A stretch of DNA of 38,473 bases from Porphyromonadaceae bacterium UBA7176 (lineage in GTDB: Bacteria > Bacteroidota > Bacteroidia > Bacteroidales > Muribaculaceae), in contig DKVO01000002.1 in the NCBI GenBank assembly GCA_002491245.1, positions 1 to 38,473 of the forward strand, in the 5' to 3' direction. The translations under genes and the position numbers were made by a program. Positions 1-7,487 of this stretch are shown piece after piece. The notes under the pieces were generated by a model that was given only the letters and a program-made list of their open reading frames with translations, did not search any database and was not told where the DNA came from. Every line of letters starts with the position of its first letter. Positions within the stretch are counted from its first letter, which is position 1.

Positions 1-69
1 TTTAACACTTATTTAACATTTGAGGGCGAACATAATCAGGCACTCTTTGTTGTATCTGTTTACAATTCA

Positions 70-101
70 CAAAATTAAGCTATATCCATGACTTCTGCAA
101 A
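70..101 (-). promoter_or_regulatory. Leftward Bacteroidetes promoter
   Basis: Read on the minus strand, TTTG (101-98) is followed after 20 bases by TAATTTTG (77-70), matching the Bacteroidetes -33/-7 consensus. It would drive a gene lying to the left, outside the window. The rest of the first 190 bases shows nothing else that I can support. Confidence 0.55.
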
Positions 102-191
102 TTTTTCGGGCCTATCCACAAAAAAATTCACATAGCGGAACGATTGAACAAATATACGTCATGAGCGGTTTAAAGAAAAAAAGACCCCATT

Positions 192-419
192 ATGCAAAAG
201 TACCGCAATCTCATCCGCCGGACCGGCAAAGCACTTCTGCTTCTATGTATCGCAGCGTGCTTTTCTTCGTGTGGCTCGATCCGCACCTACGGAGGCATCG
301 AACACGAATATAAATACGACTTCGACAAAGACGGACATTACAAGCACCACAAACATAAGAAGCATAAAAAACACAAACACGACAAGAAACACCACAAACA
401 TCACCATCACGACGATTGA
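192..419 (+). CDS. Small His/Lys-rich lipoprotein
   Basis: The 75-residue product has a basic N-terminus, a hydrophobic stretch (about residues 14-26) and a lipobox-like FSSC with the lipidated Cys at residue 27, so it should be a lipoprotein. After a short linker the last 25 or so residues are almost entirely His, Lys and Asp, ending in a run of His and two Asp. Such tails bind divalent metals (Zn, Ni, Cu) in known His-rich proteins; a metal buffer or chaperone role here is inference. Antisense frames over the same bases are low-complexity shadows. I do not recognise a named family. No TAnnTTTG promoter is visible directly upstream, and the gene ends 75 bases before the tRNA gene. Confidence 0.7.
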   Translation: MQKYRNLIRRTGKALLLLCIAACFSSCGSIRTYGGIEHEYKYDFDKDGHYKHHKHKKHKKHKHDKKHHKHHHHDD

Positions 420-452
420 CCGGTAGCCCAAAATACCGCAATACAAAATATT

Positions 453-484
453 TTTGCGAGATAACAAAAAAAGCATTAACTTTG
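453..484 (+). promoter_or_regulatory. Promoter of tRNA-Leu
   Basis: TTTG at 453-456 and TAACTTTG at 477-484 are separated by 20 bases, an excellent match to the Bacteroidetes housekeeping promoter. The expected transcription start lies just upstream of the mature tRNA at 495. Confidence 0.8.
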
Positions 485-494
485 CAGAGCAAAC

Positions 495-576
495 GCCCGG
501 ATGGCGGAATCGGTAGACGCGACGGTCTCAAACACCGTTGGGGCAACCCATCCCGGTTCGATCCCGGGTCCGGGTA
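495..576 (+). tRNA. tRNA-Leu (anticodon CAA)
   Basis: The 82-base gene folds as a class II tRNA. The acceptor GCCCGGA pairs with TCCGGGT (569-575), with a G-U at the first pair. The anticodon stem is ACGGT/ACCGT with loop CTCAAAC, giving CAA, which reads the Leu codon TTG. The T arm contains GGTTCGATC. A long variable arm (about 535-550) is as expected for Leu. CCA is not encoded. tRNA-Leu genes are frequent integration sites, and an AT-richer orphan nuclease gene lies downstream. Confidence 0.95.
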
Positions 577-580
577 CAGA

Positions 581-614
581 TAATGACTGACAATCATTCG
601 ATTTTCAGTCATTA
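581..614 (+). terminator. Terminator after tRNA-Leu
   Basis: A perfect 10-bp inverted repeat, TAATGACTGA (581-590) with TCAGTCATTA (605-614), has a 14-base loop and is followed by TTTTTGTTTT. This is a clear intrinsic terminator beginning five bases after the tRNA. Between it and 780 there is no gene; a GTGTACT direct repeat (628-634 and 639-645) is the only other structure seen. Confidence 0.85.
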
Positions 615-780
615 TTTTTGTTTTGAGGTGTACTAAAAGTGTACTACCCGGCAAAATAAAGGCAAACCGATAGTGTAGGGTTAGCTATTTTAAGGTCTAT
701 TCGTTTTATAATTCTATTTGGTTGCCTTAGAATTTATCGGATTTCTTCGGCTCCGATACCTTATATTCTCCGAAAATTAA

Positions 781-788
781 TAACTTTG
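781..788 (+). promoter_or_regulatory. -7 box abutting the DUF1016 start
   Basis: TAACTTTG matches the Bacteroidetes -7 consensus and ends only four bases before the ATG at 793. No good -33 TTTG is found at the normal distance. If it is used, the transcript would begin at or next to the start codon, giving a leaderless or nearly leaderless mRNA. Confidence 0.5.
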
Positions 789-792
789 CAAT

Positions 793-1785
793 ATGGGAAC
801 AGAGCTGACAACCAACATACAAGAGTCACAATTCTACGCCGAGATAAAAGAATTGCTTTTACAGGCGCGCAGTCGTGCCTATATGGCTGTCAATTCCATT
901 ATGTCGCAAACATATTGGCAAATTGGTAAACGCATTGTTGAACAAGAGCAGAAAGGTAGCTACCGCGCAGAATACGGATCGCGCCTGATTAAGCGATTGG
1001 CTCAATCTCTTGCTGCTGATTTTGGTGACGGACTATCCGTTGCCAACCTCAAAAACTTTCGACGTTTTTATCTCACATATCCTGACCAAGAAAAAAGTTA
1101 CACACTGTGTAGCCTTTTAAGTTGGTCACACATTCGTCTGATAATGAGATGTGACGATGAACGGGAACGCCAATACTACATTTCCGAATCATCGAAGCAC
1201 AATTGGAGCGTGCGCACCTTGGAACGTAATCTGAAAACAGACTCTTTCCACCGCCTAATCTCGCAATCGTCTTTGACCGAACATAAAGAACCGTTAGCGC
1301 AGCACGACATTGTCAAAGACCCTTATGTGATGGAATTTCTCGGTATTAAGGGTAACGGTAAATTTTTGGAAAGCGAATTGGAGTCTGCCATAATTGACAA
1401 CATCGAACAATTTTTGCTTGAACTTGGCAACGGATTTTCGTTTGTCGGACGTCAAATGCGCATAAGTACCGAAACCATGCATTTCTATGTGGATTTGGTG
1501 TTTTACAATTATTTACTAAAATGCTTTGTGCTTATTGACCTTAAAACTGATAGGCTGACGCACCAAGACATCGGCCAAATGGAAATGTACGTCCGCATGT
1601 TTGACGACCTCAAACGTCAGTCCGATGACAACCCCACTATTGGAATAATACTCTGCAAAGATAAGGACGAAACACTTGTGAAGTACAGTGTATTGAACGA
1701 GGCTCGCCAAATATTTGCATCTAAATATAAACTTGTTTTGCCCTCGGAGGAAAAACTTATAGAGGCTATTGATAAAAATTTATGA
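793..1785 (+). CDS. DUF1016 / YhcG-type PD-(D/E)XK nuclease
   Basis: The 330-residue protein has the DUF1016 layout: a helical N-terminal domain (about 12-150, with the typical YWQIGKRIVE and NLKNFRRFY segments) and a C-terminal PD-(D/E)XK fold (about 175-320). Catalytic candidates are D234 in FYVDLVFY and D249-L-K251, where most relatives have E-L-K, plus Q262/Y266 of the GQMEMY segment. The family occurs near restriction-modification and other defence genes and is presumed to be a DNA nuclease; its exact role is not established. Here it stands alone, between tRNA-Leu and a secreted protein gene, and its codons are AT-richer than its neighbours, suggesting transfer. Length is normal for the family. 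Confidence 0.85.
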   Translation: MGTELTTNIQESQFYAEIKELLLQARSRAYMAVNSIMSQTYWQIGKRIVEQEQKGSYRAEYGSRLIKRLAQSLAADFGDGLSVANLKNFRRFYLTYPDQEKSYTLCSLLSWSHIRLIMRCDDERERQYYISESSKHNWSVRTLERNLKTDSFHRLISQSSLTEHKEPLAQHDIVKDPYVMEFLGIKGNGKFLESELESAIIDNIEQFLLELGNGFSFVGRQMRISTETMHFYVDLVFYNYLLKCFVLIDLKTDRLTHQDIGQMEMYVRMFDDLKRQSDDNPTIGIILCKDKDETLVKYSVLNEARQIFASKYKLVLPSEEKLIEAIDKNL

Positions 1786-1811
1786 AACTGTAAATAAAAA
1801 AAATACCGGTC

Positions 1812-2909
1812 GTGAGATATCTTATACTATCCGCCATCTTGAGTATCGGTTTTCTCGCGAAAGCCGTAAGCCCTATGAATGTAGTTGATGCCGGCGACAA
1901 TGGCCCCATAGCCGGAGCTACCGTAATCGCCAAATCAGGAATGATACTGGGCCTCACCGACGAGAACGGTCAAATCGAAATCGGCGGAAACAACTATCCT
2001 ATAATAATAAGGGGTATCGGTTACGAACCGCTCGAGATAACCATGCTCACCGACACGGCAAGGTTGATGCCGACAGTATACGAACTTGGCGAATTTGTGG
2101 TCACCCCGGCCGACAGGCCGATTGCCCGTGTGGTATGCTTTGCCCGGGAATACAGCAGCGGCATCACCGGGCAGGACACACTGCAACTATACTGCGAGTA
2201 CATGACCGAATCGTTCCTTGCCGACGGAAAGGTGAAAGGATACAAGAGCTACGATGCCAAACCCTCGGAAAGAAAAATCCGCCGGTATGCGAGGATCACG
2301 AAGGACGGTCGCGACAGCATATTCCGCCCGTCGCACAACGACGACATCAAAGACCTGTCGTGGTTTGACTTCATGGCATTTCTGCCTACAGAAAGGACTG
2401 AAGCACCTTCGAGCATCAAGAGCGGAGCGGAAACGGATTCGGTGCCGGGTAAACATGGTGTAAAATTTATCTACCGCAAGAAAAACAAGCAATTCTCAAA
2501 AACAGCCGACGTATTGAGCGACCACAAGGACCGCAGGTGGTCGCCCTGGATCTTCAAATTGCTCGGGCTGACAGTCGACATCGATGTTGCTTCGTGGACA
2601 CTCGCGTTCAAGGCGGACGACTCTGACATATACGATATCAACAATTTCACCAGCGGCACATACAACATCCACATGACCGGACGCGGAAAATGGATCAAGA
2701 AAGCATTCGACACCAAGCTGCCTATCGAGATGGACACATATCTGGAACTGTATCCCGTAGAAATCACTCACCACACCGTTGAAGAATACAAGGAGTTGCG
2801 CGACAAATTCGAGCCGATTCCATTCCGGCGGCCCGAAAATCTATCGTCGATATCTCCGGCAGTCGAACAGCTGATAGATAAAATCGATAGCAAAACCACC
2901 GCAAAATAA
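1812..2909 (+). CDS. Secreted protein with carboxypeptidase-regulatory-like domain
   Basis: The product is 365 residues and starts with GTG; that start is chosen because it alone keeps the hydrophobic signal peptide (about residues 1-19). Residues about 25-95 look like a carboxypeptidase D regulatory-like beta-sandwich (GPIAGATVIAK, LTDENGQIEI, IRGIGYEPLEI), the type used at the N-terminus of many Bacteroidetes outer-membrane and secreted proteins. A link with VVTP leads into a region of about 260 residues that I do not recognise. It has no TonB plug or barrel signature and is too short to be a receptor. It follows the DUF1016 gene by 26 bases and precedes the phosphatase-like gene by 30 bases, so it may be co-transcribed with the latter. 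Probably periplasmic or surface-exposed. Confidence 0.65.
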   Translation: MRYLILSAILSIGFLAKAVSPMNVVDAGDNGPIAGATVIAKSGMILGLTDENGQIEIGGNNYPIIIRGIGYEPLEITMLTDTARLMPTVYELGEFVVTPADRPIARVVCFAREYSSGITGQDTLQLYCEYMTESFLADGKVKGYKSYDAKPSERKIRRYARITKDGRDSIFRPSHNDDIKDLSWFDFMAFLPTERTEAPSSIKSGAETDSVPGKHGVKFIYRKKNKQFSKTADVLSDHKDRRWSPWIFKLLGLTVDIDVASWTLAFKADDSDIYDINNFTSGTYNIHMTGRGKWIKKAFDTKLPIEMDTYLELYPVEITHHTVEEYKELRDKFEPIPFRRPENLSSISPAVEQLIDKIDSKTTAK

Positions 2910-2939
2910 AGTCTGCGACAGACACAACCTTAAACACAC

Positions 2940-4868
2940 ATGAAAACTAAACTGATTATCTGTCTGACAGCGTTATTACTCACTGCCCAAACATTGACAG
3001 CCCGTCGGCTCGTATTCATAGGTCTCGACGGCTGGGCCGGCAACACCTATGAGCAATCTGATATGCCTTATGTGAAACAACTTGCAAAAGAAGGCGCCAT
3101 GACTCTCGAGAAACGGGCCGTACTACCCTCCTCGTCTGCCATCAACTGGGCGAGCATATTCATGGGCGCCGGTCCTGAAGTCCACGGATACCTCAACTGG
3201 GGGTCGAAGGCTCCCGAGATGCAGCAACCGACAGGGACTGTGAAGACTCACAATATATTCCCGACAGTCTTCCAGTTGGCCCGGCAGCAGAAACCCGATG
3301 TCCGGATGGGACTTTTCTACGAATGGGATGGGATAAAATATCTGACCGATACGTTGGCATTCGACCACCACGAACAGACCAAAGATGGCCATACGGCACA
3401 GATAGCGGCAGAGTATATCAAGGCCAACAAGCCCGACGTGACCGTAATAGTATTCGACAATCCCGACCACACCGGGCATGGCAAAGGCTGGGGCTCACCT
3501 GAATACTATGCCACCATGATGCAACTCGACAAGGATGTCGCAACAATAATCTCAGCTGTAAAAGACGCCGGCATGGCAGATGATACCGTGGTGATGGTCA
3601 CCGGCGACCACGGTGGTTCGGGAACAGGGCACGGCGGCACAAACATGGCCGAGGTTAATTCGCCACTGATCATGTGGGGTGCCGGCATACAACCCGGCAC
3701 GGTAATCACCGACATGGTGATAGGCTACGACCTTGCGGCCACAATGGCCCATATCATCGGTATCGACACTCCCCGATGCTGGCGAGGGCGAACCATCGAC
3801 CAGGCTTTCGAGGGATATCTGCCGCGATCGATCTACTCGGGCCTGCAGGGCAAACATCATGTGCAAGGCATCGCCGTAGACATAGCGAGGGGGTATGTAT
3901 ACTTCTCATTCACCACCCGTCTTGTCAAAACCGACATGCAAGGCAGGCTCATCGGCTCAATCGAAGGGCTCACGGGGCATCTCGGTTGCCTTGCACTAAA
4001 TCCTGACGACGGAAAGATATACGCCTCGCTTGAATACAAAGACGACGCCATCGGCCGCGGAATATCGGGCGATGAAGCTACAAAACGAGAGAATGCATGG
4101 TACATAGCTGTTTTCGACGGCGAAAAAATCACACGTCCGGGTATGAAAGCACCCGATGGCGCCATGACAACTGTATATCTCCCTACCGTGGTCAAAGATT
4201 ACACCGCCAAGGTGACAAACGGCGGCAAGACCGTCGACCACCGCTACGGCTGTGCCGGAGTCGACGGTGTGGCTTTCGCTCCACTGCCAGGCAACGACGG
4301 AGGCAAAAATGTGCTATATGTCGCCTACGGCGTATACAGCGACACCGGTCGTACCGACAACGACTATCAGGTACTACTGACATACGACACCCGTGACTGG
4401 GAGAAATACGGACAGATCCCGGCAGAGGGCCGACTTCACCATGCCGGACCGGCAAAACCTCTCGCCCGATACTTCGTCTATACAGGCAACACTTCGTGGG
4501 GCGTGCAGAACCTTTGCTACGACCCGTTCTCCGGTACTCTCTTCGCAGCTGTATATAAAGGTAAGAAGAAGACCTTCCCTAACTATTCTCTCTTTGCCAT
4601 AGACCTCTCCGACAAAGCCCGGAAACAGAAACTCAAAGGATTCGGCGGCAAGGAGTCAAGGTTGGTACTGCCGCTGAAAGAGCTTGGCCAGCACGATAAA
4701 GCAAGCGATATCTACGGTTGGCATTTCCCTTACGGCTCAACCGGTCTGTGTGCCATCGGCAACGGCCTCTTCTACATATCGCATAACTCCGGCCACCCCG
4801 AAGAAAACACCACCCTGCACCTCTACCGCTACGACGGCGGCACAACCCCTTTCGTCGAAGTACAATAA
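2940..4868 (+). CDS. Secreted alkaline-phosphatase-superfamily phosphodiesterase
   Basis: The 642-residue protein has a signal peptide (1-21) and a type I phosphodiesterase/nucleotide-pyrophosphatase-like catalytic domain (about 22-300). Visible metal and active-site elements are GLDGW (D30), PSSSAINW, where S66 sits in the place of the nucleophilic Thr/Ser and N69 is conserved, FDNPDHTGHG, GDHGG, and GTGHGG. The enzyme should hydrolyse a phosphomonoester or phosphodiester in the periplasm; substrate unknown. The remaining 340 residues contain repeated blade-like segments (YVYFSF, IYASLEY, VLYVAYG, LFAAVYKG, LFYISHNSG) suggesting a beta-propeller, an unusual addition to this family. The start follows the upstream gene by 30 bases. 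Confidence 0.8.
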   Translation: MKTKLIICLTALLLTAQTLTARRLVFIGLDGWAGNTYEQSDMPYVKQLAKEGAMTLEKRAVLPSSSAINWASIFMGAGPEVHGYLNWGSKAPEMQQPTGTVKTHNIFPTVFQLARQQKPDVRMGLFYEWDGIKYLTDTLAFDHHEQTKDGHTAQIAAEYIKANKPDVTVIVFDNPDHTGHGKGWGSPEYYATMMQLDKDVATIISAVKDAGMADDTVVMVTGDHGGSGTGHGGTNMAEVNSPLIMWGAGIQPGTVITDMVIGYDLAATMAHIIGIDTPRCWRGRTIDQAFEGYLPRSIYSGLQGKHHVQGIAVDIARGYVYFSFTTRLVKTDMQGRLIGSIEGLTGHLGCLALNPDDGKIYASLEYKDDAIGRGISGDEATKRENAWYIAVFDGEKITRPGMKAPDGAMTTVYLPTVVKDYTAKVTNGGKTVDHRYGCAGVDGVAFAPLPGNDGGKNVLYVAYGVYSDTGRTDNDYQVLLTYDTRDWEKYGQIPAEGRLHHAGPAKPLARYFVYTGNTSWGVQNLCYDPFSGTLFAAVYKGKKKTFPNYSLFAIDLSDKARKQKLKGFGGKESRLVLPLKELGQHDKASDIYGWHFPYGSTGLCAIGNGLFYISHNSGHPEENTTLHLYRYDGGTTPFVEVQ

Positions 4869-4905
4869 AAAAACAAAGTTCTATTTAAGGAATAGAAACA
4901 TTATG

Positions 4906-4913
4906 TATATTTG
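4906..4913 (+). promoter_or_regulatory. Promoter of the DarT/DarG-like operon
   Basis: TATATTTG matches the -7 consensus, 25 bases before the ATG at 4939. The upstream TTTA at 4884-4887 (18 bases away) is a weak -33 candidate. This gives the two-gene module its own transcription start, separate from the phosphatase gene ending at 4868. Confidence 0.6.
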
Positions 4914-4938
4914 CAACAGCAAAATATACACATAAGTC

Positions 4939-6273
4939 ATGTCAAAAATTCCTGATATATATAAAGGACGGTACATCTTCCACATGACCCATATCGACAA
5001 TCTTGAGTCGATATTGAGTCACGGTCTATTATGCCATAACGAATGTAAGAGACAAAACATCAATTATCACGATATTGCCCATCAATCGATTCAAGACCGG
5101 AGAGCCAATATGACGGTGCCATGTGGTGCCGGAGGTAGTGTACATGACTATGTCCCTTTCTATTTTTCGGCACTGAACCCGATGTTGCTCGCAAGGCTTA
5201 ACACCAAATCCATAGACCAGCCTATGATGGTGTTTATCGGCTTGAAAATAGATGCGCTCGAAAGGGCCGGTGCAGTCTTTACAGATGCATCGGCAAACAC
5301 GACAATTCCTCCGGTCTTTTTTGACGACTTGGCCGATCTCGACAAATTATCTTGGCCTCTGATTAGGAACAACAAATGGAAATACAGCGACGACGAGCGC
5401 CACAAAAAAATGGCGGAAGCCCTTATTCCTCATTCAGTGAAGGTCGAAGATTTCGACACAATTGTCGTTTTTAATAATTCTGTCAAAGAATACGTAAGCC
5501 AAATGATCAGTAGAGTCGGATGTGATAACATCCGCGTCGACCTTGACAACTTCCAACCTGGCCTACACTTCTTTTTTACCAAATTTTTCTTTCCGGACAG
5601 GACTAACGAAACTCTCGTTGCAGGGCCTCGTTTCCTAAAAGGCTATTTCGAACAAAATATAACCGAAATACACAAACTGCGACAGCAGGAGAGAAGATAT
5701 CGCTTCAACGATGTCGCGGAACTGGTCTATGCCATCGACAACGACTTCTGTACCTTGAAAGAATTAAGAGGTATACATAATCTGGAAACCGACAACCCTT
5801 CTCACCACGAAAGCGTCAGCGACCACACCAAAAGAGTCGCGGCCAACATCCAGACCACCGCTTATTTTCTTCAATCCTCCACCGACCGACAAAATCTACT
5901 GAAATTGACAGCATATCTCCACGACATCGGAAAAGGGCCAAAAGAAAAATGGGTACAGAATGGAGGTAAACAGAAGATTTACCCGGACCATCCGGCTGAT
6001 TCCATACCGATGTTAAAGAGGATCCTATCTGAAGAAATCAGAAATATTTCAGACGAAGATATCCGTCTTCTTAATCTTTTGGTCATATACCACGATATTG
6101 TAGGCGACTGCATGATGAAAGGTCGAAATACTGAAGAAATCAAAAATCTATCGCTTTCGGACGACGATCTCGACGCTCTTTTCTGCATTGCAGAAGCCGA
6201 TATCAAATCTATCAACAGTCTATGGCATTCCAATTTCATGAGAGAGAAAGACTCTCTCATAAAAAAGCTTTGA
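4939..6273 (+). CDS. darT: DarT-like DNA ADP-ribosyltransferase fused to a GlnD-like HD domain
   Basis: The 444-residue protein begins with a DarT (DUF4433) domain, about 1-215: FHMTHIDNLESILSHGLL, DIAHQSIQDRRA (R54/R55), HDYVPFYFSALNPML, and AEALIPHSV with E160 in the place of the catalytic Glu. DarT enzymes use NAD+ to ADP-ribosylate thymidine in single-stranded DNA, blocking replication. Ordinary DarT ends near residue 215. Here a C-terminal HD domain follows (about 285-440): H296, HDIGKG (H328, D329), DHPADS (H351), YHD (H385, D386) and AEADIKSIN (D421), an order and spacing like the HD domain of GlnD-type uridylyl-removing enzymes. The HD part could be a metal phosphohydrolase; its substrate is unknown. 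The macrodomain partner starts three bases downstream. DarT assignment is firm; function of the fusion is inference. Confidence 0.88.
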   Translation: MSKIPDIYKGRYIFHMTHIDNLESILSHGLLCHNECKRQNINYHDIAHQSIQDRRANMTVPCGAGGSVHDYVPFYFSALNPMLLARLNTKSIDQPMMVFIGLKIDALERAGAVFTDASANTTIPPVFFDDLADLDKLSWPLIRNNKWKYSDDERHKKMAEALIPHSVKVEDFDTIVVFNNSVKEYVSQMISRVGCDNIRVDLDNFQPGLHFFFTKFFFPDRTNETLVAGPRFLKGYFEQNITEIHKLRQQERRYRFNDVAELVYAIDNDFCTLKELRGIHNLETDNPSHHESVSDHTKRVAANIQTTAYFLQSSTDRQNLLKLTAYLHDIGKGPKEKWVQNGGKQKIYPDHPADSIPMLKRILSEEIRNISDEDIRLLNLLVIYHDIVGDCMMKGRNTEEIKNLSLSDDDLDALFCIAEADIKSINSLWHSNFMREKDSLIKKL

Positions 6274-6276
6274 CAG

Positions 6277-7329
6277 ATGGAGTCTGATCACAATATCGAA
6301 TTCATGACCGGCGATATGTTTGCCGTCGATGCCGACATCCGCATCAACACCGTAAATTGCGTTGGTGTAATGGGTGCCGGTGTCGCTTTAGAATTCAAAA
6401 AGCGCTATCCCGATATGTTTGCACAATATGTAGGCCTATGCAAAAAAAAGCTTGTACAGCCCGGCGTTCCATATGTGTGGTCCGACAACTCTATTCTTGA
6501 CGACAGCGCTAAAGACATTATTATAAACTTCCCGACAAAAAATCATTGGCGCCGTCCATCTGAGTATTCATATATCGAGAATGGCTTGCGATGGATGAGT
6601 GAAAACCTCGAAGCTTACAACGGCAAAACTCTTGTAATGCCGGCATTAGGCTGTGGGCATGGAGGACTCGATTGGTCAAGGGTACGGCAGATGATTATCG
6701 ACCATCTAAGCAATCTCGACCTTAAAATCAAGGTTTTTGAGCCATCTTCATCCAATATGACACAAGGATTGTCGCAAGAGGATATCAACTTCATGCAGCG
6801 TAAAAATATCAGGACAATCTCACCCTCAGATGCATCTTATCCTGATTTTCTACGGGGCAAATCTGCCATCAACCTATATTACCACGGGAATATCGACAGA
6901 CTCAACAACCGGAGATCTTTAGCTTTATTGCCCTGCAACAACGGCGAAGAAGATATCGACGACCGTGTTGCAGGATGCATCGCTTATTACTCCCAAAGTG
7001 ATATCTCTTTTTTATTGGGACTGGAAAGCGATATGGATATGAAAATTCTTGAGACATGCCTCAGCAATCATATCGATGTCATACTGATACTTCCCTACGG
7101 CATACGGGAGATGAGACTATCAGACAGAGTCAAATCCTTATGGAACAACGACATGATAACTGTCGTATCCCTATGTCCGCCGTCTACAAAATACAGCCCG
7201 GCCCTGCATAACAAAGCCGACCGACTGAGAATCGCTGTCAGCGGAGCCGTCCTTGCTGACAAAGCATTAGCCGACAGATTAAAGACATACAAACTCAAAA
7301 CCTCATCAAAGCCAGTATACTTCTATTAA
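6277..7329 (+). CDS. darG: DarG-like macrodomain antitoxin with degenerate DprA-like domain
   Basis: Residues 1-155 form a DarG-type macrodomain: TGDMF, NTVNCVGVMGAGVALEFK, INFPTKNHW (K88 matches the conserved DarG Lys) and MPALGCGHGGLDW. In DarTG this domain removes ADP-ribose from DNA and neutralises DarT. The usual DarG C-terminal domain is absent. Instead residues about 178-350 resemble the Rossmann domain of DprA/SMF: YPDFLRGKSAINLYYHGNID (DprA: YP..L...P..LY..G), a core strand at 213-220, LLGLESDMD in the place of SGLA.GID, and VILILPYGI. The glycine-rich DprA signature is lost, so nucleotide or DNA binding may be altered. Operon with the DarT-HD gene, spacing three bases. The DprA link is by-eye similarity. 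Confidence 0.85.
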   Translation: MESDHNIEFMTGDMFAVDADIRINTVNCVGVMGAGVALEFKKRYPDMFAQYVGLCKKKLVQPGVPYVWSDNSILDDSAKDIIINFPTKNHWRRPSEYSYIENGLRWMSENLEAYNGKTLVMPALGCGHGGLDWSRVRQMIIDHLSNLDLKIKVFEPSSSNMTQGLSQEDINFMQRKNIRTISPSDASYPDFLRGKSAINLYYHGNIDRLNNRRSLALLPCNNGEEDIDDRVAGCIAYYSQSDISFLLGLESDMDMKILETCLSNHIDVILILPYGIREMRLSDRVKSLWNNDMITVVSLCPPSTKYSPALHNKADRLRIAVSGAVLADKALADRLKTYKLKTSSKPVYFY

Positions 7330-7333
7330 TATC

Positions 7334-7367
7334 AATGCGCCTCGAGCCAGTTGGGGGCTATGCCGGC
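7334..7367. repeat. Orphan copy of the polA 3' end (left repeat)
   Basis: These 34 bases repeat 8768-8801 with one mismatch (7356 versus 8790). Read on the minus strand they encode the last residues of DNA polymerase I, AGIAPNWLEAH and a stop; the mismatch is a synonymous Ala change (GCC versus GCT). The copy is detached from polA by the intervening ATPase cassette. It begins four bases after the darG-like stop. Confidence 0.9.
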
Positions 7368-7375
7368 TTGTTGAG

Positions 7376-7440
7376 CACTCACAAATTTGGAAGTGAAACA
7401 CTCACAAATTTGGAAGTGAAACACTCACAAATTTGGAAGT
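7376..7440 (+). repeat. Three tandem 23-bp near-palindromic repeats
   Basis: Two full 23-bp copies (7376-7398, 7399-7421) and a 19-base partial third (7422-7440) share the core ACTCACAAATTTGGAAGT. The core is an imperfect palindrome (ACT..C AAATTT G..AGT). The TTTG of the last copy is positioned as the -33 element of the ATPase promoter, so a protein bound to the repeats could block or recruit RNA polymerase. Not CRISPR: copies abut with no spacers. Confidence 0.85.
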
Positions 7441-7462
7441 TTAGATATATTTTGTAATTTTG
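7432..7462 (+). promoter_or_regulatory. Promoter of the ATPase gene, embedded in the repeats
   Basis: TTTG (7432-7435, inside the third tandem repeat) and TAATTTTG (7455-7462) are 19 bases apart. The start codon is 26 bases downstream of the -7 box. The overlap with the repeat array points to regulation at this promoter. Confidence 0.75.
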
Positions 7463-7487
7463 TGCTATCAGCTAAAAGATTACGGAC

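Noticed and set aside
211..654. 147-codon minus-strand frame over the lipoprotein and tRNA-Leu
   Set aside because: It reads through the tRNA and the antisense of a His-rich tail; product has no protein-like composition.
577..780. Integrase remnant or attachment site after tRNA-Leu
   Set aside because: Only a GTGTACT direct repeat is seen; no duplicated tRNA 3' end and no integrase reading frame in the window.
7376..7440. Possible CRISPR array
   Set aside because: Only three abutting copies with no spacers; better explained as operator-type repeats.
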